Under the pieces are notes generated by a model. It had not been told where the DNA came from. It saw nothing but the letters and a program-made list of their open reading frames with translations, and did not search any database. Shown here piece after piece: positions 17,901 through 25,311 of a DNA stretch of 64,000 nucleotides. Within the stretch, counting starts at the first letter, position 1; each line of letters opens with the position of its first letter. The translations under genes and the position numbers were made by a program. The DNA comes from Acidobacteria bacterium AB60 (GTDB lineage: Bacteria > Acidobacteriota > Terriglobia > Terriglobales > Acidobacteriaceae): positions 1-64,000 of the forward strand of contig VANK01000019.1 of NCBI GenBank assembly GCA_008682415.1, given 5' to 3'.

Positions 17901-18667
17901 CGATAGCTCCGACGGGAACCGTGGAACTCACCAGCGGGTCCTACGATTCCGGCCCTCAGGCGATCCCATTTCCGCTGATCTGTACGATCCCCGCGGGAGC
18001 GCTCGCGCCCGGAACGGACACTCTCACGCTGACCTATTCGGGAGACGCGAACTACACCGGGGCGACGGCCAGCACTTCGGTGGTGGTCACGGTGCCTCCT
18101 GTACCGTTGTCGATCGCGCTTACGGCCACAACGGTCACCATCTCTCCCGGCGCAACGACCGGAAATACGTCGACCGTCACGATCACTCCGGCGGGCGGAT
18201 ATACCGGGAAGGTTTCCCTGACCGCCACTCTGACATCGCAGCCGGTGGGGGCGATGTACATTCCGGATCTGAGCTTCGGCACGACGAGCCCCGTGAATAT
18301 CACGGGCACCGCGGCGGGTACGGCGACCCTGACCATCACCACGACCGCTCCGAGCGCCGCAACGCGGATGGCACCGCATGCTGCGCGGCTGCGCTGGATT
18401 CCGGCAGGCGGCACCGCACTGGCCGGGTTCCTGCTGCTGGGCCTGGGCAAGCGGGGGCGTGCCTGGCGCAGGCTTCTCGGCAGCGTCCTGCTTCTGGCGG
18501 GCCTGTCCACTTCGGTGACGGCGTGCGGCGGGGGCGGCGGTAGCGGCACTACGAGTCCGCCGCCGGTATCGAATCCGGGAACGACGCGGGGAACGTACAC
18601 GATTTCGATCGCCGCCAACGGTGTCACTGCGATCGCGAACACGACTGTGACGCTGAACGTGCAGTAG
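14936..18667 (+). CDS. S53 (sedolisin/kumamolisin-type) protease with Ig-like repeats
   Basis: A 1243-residue exported protease. The start is GTG at 14936, seven bases after AAGGAG; no in-frame ATG fits. After the signal peptide (about 1-28) comes a pro-kumamolisin domain (about 60-190). The S53 catalytic domain follows (about 225-640), with Glu310 and Asp314 in GEQLEATLDV, the oxyanion Asp398 in VSSGDSGA, Ser551 in CGTSAAAPSMAG and the calcium-site region YDLVTGLGS. Four to five bacterial Ig-like domains occupy about 660-1080, each with PTPTGTV-like turns. The tail has two hydrophobic/basic stretches, then TACGGGGG and a final short strand domain. S53 enzymes are acid-acting endopeptidases. 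A fragment role as an adhesin is also possible for the Ig array. Confidence 0.9.
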   Translation: MKRLDLGRMCLPCILLVALCPDPIRPQAAPQVQAAPNLAQQAVDTSAVEPLPRHHPQWASPANDLGPAAEDLGVTLVLARSAQQEAALQQLLADQLNPGSPDFHHWLTPVEFGQRFGASDSDLQTVRGWIEAQGLKVSWIAPGRTFVGIRGSAASVGRAFSTTLHHYRVGGEVRTAIASEAFVPAALAPLLKSVRGLYTIPAHPMHRVSGPQTAGPNFNASGGSHFIAPGDFKILYDIPYGALDGTGQTIGIVGRSRTDAADFTNFQQLTQAYFVLPTEVVPTAFGGVDPGPALTSPPGPGNQNLGEQLEATLDVTRAGTLAPGANLLLVVSQVTGTTDGIDADAQYLVQTTPVPVQVMNISYGNCESASGPAGVHFWDTLFQQAAAEGISVFVSSGDSGAAGCEMAFTTPSPSPVPISPNYICSSPYATCVGGTEFNDAGSPSIYWSGSESTDLSSASSYIPEGGWNEPLDPRSAPQVAGSGGGVSSIIPTPAWQTGPGVPAARAGRYTPDLSFSSSCHDGYFGCMAAIGADCIKNGSSVPQFVSICGTSAAAPSMAGITATLDSKLQYAVGNINPELYTLAQTQPSVFHDATPLSSGVAACNVNTPSMCNNSTPGTRSLTGGQAGYPLTTGYDLVTGLGSLDIGNFLNGFGAVLTTPTVTVTPSAATIPAEQPLTLSITVAGASGKPVPSGTVSLALDVSTKPLVATLVNGAATLNIPAGNLPGSSLPHFFYVDYVPDPASAGIYASAWGNCSVMVMLLTPTVSVSFNPANPTTAQDLLVLVRVDGGTGNPTPTGGISINQTTSAGGILSGGSTALTILAGILAAGTDQITATYVPDTAGGQYYASTTGSGSVTVTAVPKTTPTVTAVPSLSAITLADLFNLSIQVAGGTGRPTPTGTVTVTANGHTQPSTINGGKTLIFISPGWLPVGSDVVAISYSGDSNYNASTVNVPVNVGKAVTGMILQPTSPATTAQSVQVFFNLAGLVNSIAPTGTVELTSGSYDSGPQAIPFPLICTIPAGALAPGTDTLTLTYSGDANYTGATASTSVVVTVPPVPLSIALTATTVTISPGATTGNTSTVTITPAGGYTGKVSLTATLTSQPVGAMYIPDLSFGTTSPVNITGTAAGTATLTITTTAPSAATRMAPHAARLRWIPAGGTALAGFLLLGLGKRGRAWRRLLGSVLLLAGLSTSVTACGGGGGSGTTSPPPVSNPGTTRGTYTISIAANGVTAIANTTVTLNVQ

Positions 18668-18723
18668 GGGCTGGGTCGCGGATCCAGGGAGGCGCGATGC
18701 CCGGCTGTCGCTGCCTGACTGCC

Positions 18724-18729
18724 TATAAT
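18724..18729 (+). promoter_or_regulatory. Probable -10 element for fabG
   Basis: A perfect TATAAT lies 38 bases before the fabG start codon, in the 100-base gap after the protease gene. No good -35 hexamer is visible at 16-18 bases upstream, so the promoter is incomplete by consensus. Confidence 0.5.
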
Positions 18730-18767
18730 GACCTTCGGGCTTCTCAGCCTCACAGGACGAGGAATCG

Positions 18768-19517
18768 ATGGCAGGTTTGGAAGGCAGAATCGCGCTGGTG
18801 ACCGGCGCATCGCAGGGCATTGGGCGGGCATGCGCCCTGGAGCTGGCGCGGGCGGGCGCCACCGTAGCACTGGCGGCACGCAACGAAGGCAAACTGGCGG
18901 AGACGGCCGCGGAGATTGAGAGCGCCGGCGGAAAGGCCGCGGTCTTCGCCCTCGATGTGGCCAGCGCGGACTCGATTGCCAGCGGCGCGAAGGCAGTGCT
19001 GGAGAAGCTGGGCAAGGTCGAGATCCTGGTGAACAACGCAGGCATCACCCGGGATGGGCTGGTGCTGCGCATGAAGAGGCCGGACTGGGATGATGTTCTG
19101 CAGACCAACCTGACGGGCGCGTTCCTGCTGACGCAGGCGCTGCTCAGCGCCATGCTGCGCAACCGCTGGGGGCGGATCATCAACATCACCAGCGTGGTGG
19201 GGCGCACCGGACAGGCGGGCCAGGTGAACTATGCGGCGTCGAAGGCGGGGCTGATCGGGATGACCCGGTCGCTGGCGCGCGAGGTGGCGTCCCGCGGCAT
19301 CACTGTGAATGCGGTGGCGCCGGGTTATATCGAGACGCCCATGACCGCGGTTCTGGATGAGAAGCAGCGGACGGCCATGATGGCGCAGATTCCGTTGGGG
19401 CGTCCGGGAACCGATGTTGAGATCGCCCAGTCGGTCGCCTTCCTGGCCTCCGACGCCGCCGCGTATATCACCGGCCACGTGCTCGACGTGAACGGCGGCA
19501 TGTTCATGGGGGCATAA
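18768..19517 (+). CDS. fabG: 3-oxoacyl-[acyl-carrier-protein] reductase-like SDR
   Basis: A 249-residue classical short-chain dehydrogenase matching FabG in length and motifs. The cofactor site is VTGASQGIGRACALE, the NNAG motif is in LVNNAGITRDGLVLRM, and the catalytic Ser/Tyr/Lys lie in NITSVVGRTG and YAASKAGLIG. The end, GHVLDVNGGMFM, is typical of FabG. It would reduce 3-oxoacyl-ACP with NADPH in fatty-acid synthesis. It stands apart from other fab genes here, so a specialised SDR role cannot be excluded. A TATAAT box lies upstream and a hairpin follows the stop. Confidence 0.85.
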   Translation: MAGLEGRIALVTGASQGIGRACALELARAGATVALAARNEGKLAETAAEIESAGGKAAVFALDVASADSIASGAKAVLEKLGKVEILVNNAGITRDGLVLRMKRPDWDDVLQTNLTGAFLLTQALLSAMLRNRWGRIINITSVVGRTGQAGQVNYAASKAGLIGMTRSLAREVASRGITVNAVAPGYIETPMTAVLDEKQRTAMMAQIPLGRPGTDVEIAQSVAFLASDAAAYITGHVLDVNGGMFMGA

Positions 19518-19522
19518 CGGAC

Positions 19523-19552
19523 GAAGGGCCGAATCTCGCGATCCGGCCCTTC
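19523..19552. terminator. Hairpin between fabG and the convergent gene
   Basis: GAAGGGCCG and CGGCCCTTC form a perfect 9-bp stem with a 12-base loop, 5 bases after the fabG stop. There is no T tract. It can act on transcripts from both sides. Confidence 0.6.
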
Positions 19553-19572
19553 TGCTGATGCTTCGACGGTGG

Positions 19573-20355
19573 CTACTGCGGCGGTTTATCGCCCGGCGGC
19601 TTGACCGGTCCTCCGCGCGCCTGGGGCATGACCATCACGTTTACCGAGGTTGCCACGAACTGGCCTTCTTTGGTGGCGCCCTCCACGCGGACGTTGTCGC
19701 CGGTCTGGACATCGGCGAGGGTGATGGGCTCGCGCTGTTTGCGGAAGGCCGTGTTTTCGTCGGCTACGAAGGTGTGGTCGGCGTTGTCGACGTTGCTGTG
19801 GACGGTTACCTTGGTCTCACTGATGCTGGTGACCTTACCCATGAGCCAGGTCTTGCCGAAGTTGGCCTGCAGTTCGCGCATGGCCTTGGCGCGCTCCGGG
19901 TCGAGAAGCATGATGAAGACGGCGCCGACGGATTTGGCCTTGTCGTCGGTCTCGCCGCCAGCGGCGATGGCATCTCCAACTTTGATCTCGCTGGCCTTGA
20001 TGGGGGTAGGAGGAGAGCCTCCGGCCATCATGCGGTCCTGTCCGCGATCGGCCCCGCGTTCCTGGCCGGCGGCGCGCTGGGGCTGTTTCATGATGTGGGT
20101 ATTCGCGCTGAAGTGGATCGTGTAGATCTCATTGGCGGCATTTTTCACCAGGAAGTGGTCGGGAGCCACCTCCGTGACCATGCCCATGATTCCCCGGCCC
20201 ATGCCCATCATGCCGCCCGGACCACGCATGCCGTGGGCGTCGGCGCCCTGTCCGGCGGGGGGCGTCGAACCCGAAGGGGGCGCCTGGTCCTGCGCGAAGC
20301 CACCAGCGGTCACGGCCAGCCCGAGCACAAATATCGATAGAATTCGGACGTTCAT
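19573..20355 (-). CDS. Secreted DUF5666-like protein
   Basis: A 260-residue exported protein. The signal peptide is MNVRILSIFVLGLAVTAGGF. I start at the ATG at 20355 because GGAG sits five bases before it; a GTG two codons upstream overlaps that site. A Gly/Met/His-rich stretch (MRGPGGMMGMGRGIMG) precedes two small beta domains, GMVTEVAPDHFLVKNA and MGKVTSISETKVTVHSNV, each with a 'DIKVGDxV'-like turn (KASEIKVGDAI, DVQTGDNVRVEG). This twofold OB-like pattern resembles DUF5666 proteins. Function is unknown; the Met/His-rich segment could bind metal, which is only a guess. Confidence 0.7.
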   Translation of the reverse strand: MNVRILSIFVLGLAVTAGGFAQDQAPPSGSTPPAGQGADAHGMRGPGGMMGMGRGIMGMVTEVAPDHFLVKNAANEIYTIHFSANTHIMKQPQRAAGQERGADRGQDRMMAGGSPPTPIKASEIKVGDAIAAGGETDDKAKSVGAVFIMLLDPERAKAMRELQANFGKTWLMGKVTSISETKVTVHSNVDNADHTFVADENTAFRKQREPITLADVQTGDNVRVEGATKEGQFVATSVNVMVMPQARGGPVKPPGDKPPQ

Positions 20356-20422
20356 CGTCACTCCGGGGAGGGATTCTCCCTGAAGTATAGACGGAGGCCG
20401 AGGCGCGCCGGACTAGCCGGGG

Positions 20423-21232
20423 TTACTGCCGGACGACGGCGGCGGGGTTCTCCTGGCTCAGGTAGACCCCCTGCGAAGCCATGAGCTGCTGGAAGGCGGG
20501 AACCGTCTTCAGGCTGGCCAGCTCGGCATCGGCAAGAATCTTCTTGGGCGTGGTGAAGCCCTCATTGAGGGCCATGCGCAGGTAGTCGATGGCCCGGGCC
20601 ACCATGCCTGCCTTCACACAGCTTTTGGCCATGTAGTAGTTCATCGCCCCCCGGTCCTGGATCGACGCCGGATTCTCTACGCGGACGCTGGTGCTGTGTT
20701 CGAAGATGGCGGGATCGAGCCGGAGCGCCTCCTGATACGATTCCCAGCCTTTCTTGTACTTCTTCTCAGAGAGCTGGGCGGTGCCCAGGTTCTTGTGGAT
20801 CAGCGCCGATTTGGGATCGAGCTTGAGGGCTTCGCGATAGGCCCTCTCCGCCTTGCCGAACTCCTTCTTGGCCATGTAGACCGAGCCCATATTGTTGATG
20901 GCTACGGAGTTTTTGGGATCGAGTTTCAAGGCTTTCTGGTAGGAACGGGCGGCGTCATCGACGTTCAGCATCAACTGGTAAGCGATCCCCATCTTGTTCC
21001 AGATCTCGGAGGAGTCCTGCGGGGCGTTTTTGTACGCCTCAATGGCGGCCTGGTAGCGCTGGTGCGCCATGAGGGAGTCGCCTACCTGCTCGGGCGTGGC
21101 CTTGAACTGGGGAGACGTGACCGCCTGGGGCGTGGCGGACTGAAGCTGGCCCTCCACCAAAGGGATCTGCACCGTAGCGGTGATCGCGGCCAGCCATCCC
21201 AGGATGCGAGGAGCACGATATAAATGCAACAT
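20423..21232 (-). CDS. Exported tetratricopeptide repeat protein
   Basis: A 269-residue protein with an N-terminal hydrophobic export segment (RILGWLAAITATVQIPLV). Four consecutive TPR units cover about residues 50-190, for example YQAAIEAYKNAPQDS, DDAARSYQKALKLDPKNSVA, GKAERAYREALKLDPKSALI and KKGWESYQEALRLDP. A fifth, weaker helical pair includes CVKAGMVARAIDYLRMALNE. TPR arrays bind partner proteins, here probably in the periplasm or at the inner membrane. The gene stands alone and is divergent from the ergothioneine operon. No partner can be named. Confidence 0.8.
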   Translation of the reverse strand: MLHLYRAPRILGWLAAITATVQIPLVEGQLQSATPQAVTSPQFKATPEQVGDSLMAHQRYQAAIEAYKNAPQDSSEIWNKMGIAYQLMLNVDDAARSYQKALKLDPKNSVAINNMGSVYMAKKEFGKAERAYREALKLDPKSALIHKNLGTAQLSEKKYKKGWESYQEALRLDPAIFEHSTSVRVENPASIQDRGAMNYYMAKSCVKAGMVARAIDYLRMALNEGFTTPKKILADAELASLKTVPAFQQLMASQGVYLSQENPAAVVRQ

Positions 21233-21539
21233 ATTCCCCCTCCTCTTGGTGGAGGAACGCTCGGATGACCGCGCACGGGGGGACGATCATCTGAAGCAGA
21301 ATTAAACCACCAAATCGGGTTTCTGCGCTACCAATGAAGCCAAGCGGCATCAAAAACGTTTGAAGCGTACATCCAGGGGACCGGAATGGAAGCGGCCTGT
21401 CCCTGCGCCGTGCGATGATGGTGCCCCGGAACGCGCGGGGCGGCAGTGATCCAGCTCACACCCGGCGAAGAAACTTCCCCGTTCGCGGGCGCGGTAGCCA
21501 ACAGCATTGAACTACACTCTCTGCACCAGGAGCTCCTCG
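21233..21539. other. Divergent intergenic region
   Basis: This 307-base gap lies between the TPR gene (minus) and egtB (plus). Near 21300-21370 it is less GC-rich than the genes and is likely to hold both promoters, but I could not pick convincing -35/-10 pairs. AGGAG at 21528-21532 is the egtB ribosome binding site. I see no gene, repeat or RNA element in it. Confidence 0.5.
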
Positions 21540-22889
21540 ATGAGCACGACCACGCCCCCGGCCTCAAATCTTGCCCTTGCCGAGCGGTTTCGCTCGGTCC
21601 GCCAGCGGACCCTGGCTCTCGCGGAGCCGCTGACCCCCGAAGACATGATGGTGCAGTCGACCGCCGAGGCATCGCCGGTGAAGTGGCATCTGGCGCACAC
21701 CGCCTGGTTTTTCGAGTCGTTCGTGCTGCGGGAGTTCCAGCGCGGCTATCGCCTGTTTAATCCAGATTTTGCATGGTTGTTCAACAGCTATTACCAGACC
21801 TTCGCGTCGTTCCCGGAGAAGCGGCTGCGTTCTTCGTTCTCTCGGCCGGGGATTGAGGAGGTTCTGCGCTTTCGCGCCCATGTGGATGACGCGATGGAGA
21901 GGCTGCTGGAAGGGAATCCGCCGCCGGAGGCCCTGGAGCGCATCGAGCTCGGCCTGCACCACGAGGAGCAGCACCAGGAGCTGGTTCTCACAGATGTCCT
22001 CAATGCCTTTTACGTGAACCCGTTGCGGCCCGTGTATCGCCCGGCGGAGGCGGAGCCGCGGCTCTGGAAGCGCCCGTCGGAGCCCGCGGGGCCGCTGCGC
22101 TTTCTGCGGTTCGAAGGGGGCGTGCAGGAGGTGGGGCACGCCGGAGAGGGATTTTGTTTCGATAACGAGCTTCCCCGGCACCGGGTGTGGCTGGAGCCGT
22201 ACGCTTTGGCCGAGCGCCTTGTGACCTGCGGCGAGTACCTGGAGTTCATGGAGGACGGCGGCTATCGCCGGCCGGACCTTTGGCTGAGCGACGGCTGGAA
22301 TGCGGTGCAGGATCACGGGTGGAGCGCTCCTCTCTACTGGAGCAGCGAGAGCGGCGAGTGGTCGGTGTTCACGTTGCGGGGGCCGCAGGCCTTGGCGCTC
22401 AGAAAAAATGCCCCGGTGAGCCACTTAAGCTACTACGAGGCAGATGCTTACGCGCGATGGGCGGGTTACCGGCTGCCCACCGAGTTCGAGTGGGAGGCGG
22501 CCGCCGAGGGCCGGCTGATCGCGGGGAATCTGCTGGACGCGGGATGGCTGATGCCGGTGCCCGCAAGCGAGATGCGGGAGGACGCTCCGGGTCCCTCGGG
22601 AGAGGCGGTTGGGCTCCTGCCGGATAACCCGGCCGGCCCTTTCAAGCGGCCATGGCAGCTCTTTGGCGATTGCTGGCAATGGACCGCCAGCGCCTACCTG
22701 GGGTACCCCGGGTTCCGGCCGCTTCCCGGTTCGCTGGGCGAATACAACGGCAAGTTCATGAGCGGACAGATGGTTTTGCGGGGAGGATCGTGCGCGACGC
22801 CGCGCCCGCATATCCGCGCCAGCTACCGCAATTTCTTCCCGCCAGACACCCGCTGGCAATTTTCCGGAATCAGACTGGCCAGCCGCTGA
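21540..22889 (+). CDS. egtB: Ergothioneine sulfoxide synthase
   Basis: A 449-residue non-heme iron enzyme of ergothioneine biosynthesis. The N-terminal DinB-like domain supplies the iron ligands: VKWHLAHTAWFFE and LGLHHEEQHQELVLTD give the three-His set. The C-terminal formylglycine-generating-enzyme-like domain runs from about 190 to the end (RLPTEFEWEAAAEG, VLRGGSCATPRPHIRASYRN). It joins trimethyl-histidine to a sulfur donor with oxygen. The ATG at 21540 follows AGGAG by seven bases. egtD starts 53 bases downstream. No egtA or egtC is present, as in systems that may use cysteine directly (type II, known from the acidobacterium Chloracidobacterium). Confidence 0.92.
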   Translation: MSTTTPPASNLALAERFRSVRQRTLALAEPLTPEDMMVQSTAEASPVKWHLAHTAWFFESFVLREFQRGYRLFNPDFAWLFNSYYQTFASFPEKRLRSSFSRPGIEEVLRFRAHVDDAMERLLEGNPPPEALERIELGLHHEEQHQELVLTDVLNAFYVNPLRPVYRPAEAEPRLWKRPSEPAGPLRFLRFEGGVQEVGHAGEGFCFDNELPRHRVWLEPYALAERLVTCGEYLEFMEDGGYRRPDLWLSDGWNAVQDHGWSAPLYWSSESGEWSVFTLRGPQALALRKNAPVSHLSYYEADAYARWAGYRLPTEFEWEAAAEGRLIAGNLLDAGWLMPVPASEMREDAPGPSGEAVGLLPDNPAGPFKRPWQLFGDCWQWTASAYLGYPGFRPLPGSLGEYNGKFMSGQMVLRGGSCATPRPHIRASYRNFFPPDTRWQFSGIRLASR

Positions 22890-22942
22890 CTCTAACGGAA
22901 GTTGGTAACTCCACCCGGTGCGAGCCGCATCCAAGTCCTTGC

Positions 22943-23923
22943 ATGACGACAACTTCGCTTCCTCTCAGCAGCGTCAAAATCGATTCGCAGATTGCCGCGG
23001 CCGTTACTGAAGGCCTGCTTTCTCGTCCCAAGTGGCTTCCCTCCTGGCTGTTTTACGACGAGGCGGGATCGCGGCTCTTCGATCAGATCACGGAACTGCC
23101 GGAGTACTACGTCACGCGCACGGAGCGATCCATCCTGACCGAGCGGGCGGAGGAGATCGTCCAGCGGGCCGCAGCAAGGGATGCCCTGCGGATCGTGGAA
23201 CTGGGCGCCGGCTCCTGCGACAAGACCCGGCTCCTCTTGCGCGCGGCAGTGGAGCGACAAGACACCGTGGTGTACGAGCCGGTGGACGTCTCGCCCAGCG
23301 CACTGGCGCAGGCACAGGAGCGGATTGAGAGCGAGATCCCGGGCGTGGTCGTGTGTCCGCGCGTGGAGGACTATACCCGCGAGTTCTCGCTTGAGCCCCC
23401 CAGCCCCGGCGAACGCCGCCTGGTGCTCTACATCGGATCGAGCATCGGCAACTTTGAACCGCACGAAGCGGGGCAGCTGCTGGAGAACGTACGCGAAGGG
23501 CTGATTCCCGGCGACGCGCTGCTGCTGGGCGTGGATATGGTGAAGGACCGTGAAACGCTGCTGCGGGCCTATGACGATGCCGCCGGCGTCACTGCCGCCT
23601 TCAACAAGAACATCCTGACGCGGATTAACCGCGAACTGGGCGCCGACCTGGACGTGGGCGCCTTCCAGCACCGCGCTGTGTGGAACCGCTATCGCAGCCG
23701 GATCGAGATGCATCTGGGCAATACGCTGCCGCAAACGGTTCACATCCCGTCGCTGGATCTGCGCGTGGAGTTCGAAGCGGGCGAGACGATTCACACCGAG
23801 AACAGCTACAAGTACCTTCCCGGCCAGGCGGAGACCCTTCTCCGCGCCGCGGGCTTCGCACCCGAAGAGACGTGGACCGATGAGAAGGGCTGGTTCTCCG
23901 TGTGCCTGGCGCGGGCAGACTGA
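22943..23923 (+). CDS. egtD: L-histidine N-alpha-methyltransferase
   Basis: A 326-residue SAM-dependent methyltransferase that makes trimethyl-histidine (hercynine), the substrate of EgtB. The SAM-binding region is LRIVELGAGSCDKTRLLL, followed by VVYEPVDVSPSAL, YIGSSIGNFEP and LGVDMVKDRETLLRAYDD. The C-terminal FEAGETIHTENSYKY is characteristic of EgtD. The length fits the family (about 320). I start at the ATG at 22943; the reading frame upstream overlaps egtB and is not EgtD-like. The stop is only 3 bases from the stop of the convergent GH27 gene. Confidence 0.93.
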   Translation: MTTTSLPLSSVKIDSQIAAAVTEGLLSRPKWLPSWLFYDEAGSRLFDQITELPEYYVTRTERSILTERAEEIVQRAAARDALRIVELGAGSCDKTRLLLRAAVERQDTVVYEPVDVSPSALAQAQERIESEIPGVVVCPRVEDYTREFSLEPPSPGERRLVLYIGSSIGNFEPHEAGQLLENVREGLIPGDALLLGVDMVKDRETLLRAYDDAAGVTAAFNKNILTRINRELGADLDVGAFQHRAVWNRYRSRIEMHLGNTLPQTVHIPSLDLRVEFEAGETIHTENSYKYLPGQAETLLRAAGFAPEETWTDEKGWFSVCLARAD

Positions 23924-23926
23924 CGG

Positions 23927-25144
23927 CTATTTCGGGCTCGCCACCCGCACGAGCAGCGTGTCGTGGCCGGCGAGTTCGACCGGCATATTGTCGGTGAGCT
24001 CGACGGTCTTGCCGTTCCATAGATCCTTGCCCTGCATCGGCCCGCGGAGCCCGAGCTTGCTCAGGCTCAGATGGAAGGGATGCGTCGAATAGCGGTCACT
24101 TCCGGCGTTCAGCACAGCGATCGCGATGGCTCCGCCCTCAAGGTGCTTCAGCCACACGTCCACCTCCCCCTCGCTGTAGACGCGGGAGGCCTGCTTGCCG
24201 AGCTTGTCCTGGTCGATCGCGATCACCTCACGGTTGGTGAGGATGTCCTTAACCTCAGGCTTCATGTGGGGCAGATCGTTGCCGGCCAGCAGCGGCGCCG
24301 AAAGCATGGCCCAGAGCGAGAAGTGCGAGCGGTTCTCCGCCATGGAGAGCCTGCCGTTGCCGACCTCGAGCATGTCGGGATCGTTCCAGTGGCCGGGACC
24401 GGCGTACTTCTCCAGTCCCTCTTGCGCGCTCAGGATGGAGTAGACGCTATTCCAGTTTGCCTGGATGTCGCCGGTGGTGCGCCAGAGGTTGCCGCCCAGC
24501 GCCGGAGCCCACTCCCACACCGCGTCCCACCCGTACTGGCAGAGGGAGTAGACGATCGGCCTGCCGGTGTCGCGCAGGGCTTTGCCCATCTTCTCGTAGG
24601 CCTCATGCATGAGCTTCATCTGCGCGGCCTTGTCGTTGGGCTGCTGCTTCTGCATGACCTCGGGAATGAAGCTGCACAGGTCATACTTCAGATAGTCGAT
24701 GCCCCACTCGGCGTACATCTTGGCGTCCTGCTCCTCGTGTCCGAGGGAAGCGGGATAGCCCGCGCAGGTCTTGCTGCCGGGGCCGGAGTAGATGCCGATC
24801 TTGAGGCCTTTGGAATGCACATAGTCGGCGAGGGCCTTCATGTCGGGAAACTTCTCGTTGGTGTGCAGCAAGCCGTTCTCGTCGCGCTTGCCCTCCCACG
24901 TGTCGTCGATGTTCACGTAGATGTAGCCGGCGTCTTTCATGCCCGAGGCTACGATCTGATCGGCGGAGTTGCGGATGTCCTGATCGGTGACCTTGCCGGC
25001 GAAGTAGTTCCAGCTATTCCAGCCCATGGGCGGCGTAAGCGCGGCCCGGTCTGAGGCTGTTTGCGCGGATGAAGAGCGCGGTGCAATTGCGAAGAGAGTT
25101 ACAGCGGCAAGCAAGGCAAGGGTAAGCGAGGTGGCACGACGCAT
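23927..25144 (-). CDS. Secreted GH27-family alpha-galactosidase-like glycosidase
   Basis: A 405-residue exported glycoside hydrolase. The signal peptide is about residues 1-28. The (beta/alpha)8 barrel of family GH27 begins at LTPPMGWNSWNYF. The catalytic nucleophile is Asp155 in DYLKYDLC, and the acid/base Asp lies in GHWNDPDMLEVGNG. Other markers are YVNIDDTWEG and LKIGIYSGPGSKTC. A small C-terminal beta domain ends in LAGHDTLLVRV. GH27 mostly holds alpha-galactosidases and alpha-N-acetylgalactosaminidases; the exact specificity is not resolved. It would release terminal alpha-linked galactose from plant or microbial glycans outside the cytoplasm. Confidence 0.9.
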   Translation of the reverse strand: MRRATSLTLALLAAVTLFAIAPRSSSAQTASDRAALTPPMGWNSWNYFAGKVTDQDIRNSADQIVASGMKDAGYIYVNIDDTWEGKRDENGLLHTNEKFPDMKALADYVHSKGLKIGIYSGPGSKTCAGYPASLGHEEQDAKMYAEWGIDYLKYDLCSFIPEVMQKQQPNDKAAQMKLMHEAYEKMGKALRDTGRPIVYSLCQYGWDAVWEWAPALGGNLWRTTGDIQANWNSVYSILSAQEGLEKYAGPGHWNDPDMLEVGNGRLSMAENRSHFSLWAMLSAPLLAGNDLPHMKPEVKDILTNREVIAIDQDKLGKQASRVYSEGEVDVWLKHLEGGAIAIAVLNAGSDRYSTHPFHLSLSKLGLRGPMQGKDLWNGKTVELTDNMPVELAGHDTLLVRVASPK

Positions 25145-25311
25145 GGAGGGTTTCTCCTGAAAACGATTTCAGCGAGCCATCTTACGACGCACCGCGGCGC
25201 TTGTGCAAACGGCTGCATGGCGTGGAGTGCTTATAATCGGGGCACGGAATTGGCTCCATCACCTGCACGCGCGCGGTTCCGGCGTGCCCCGTCCCTGCGG
25301 AGGTTCTCCTT

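Noticed and set aside
22652..22942. N-terminal extension of egtD into egtB
   Set aside because: Overlaps the conserved EgtB C-terminus and is not EgtD-like; the family length fits ATG 22943.
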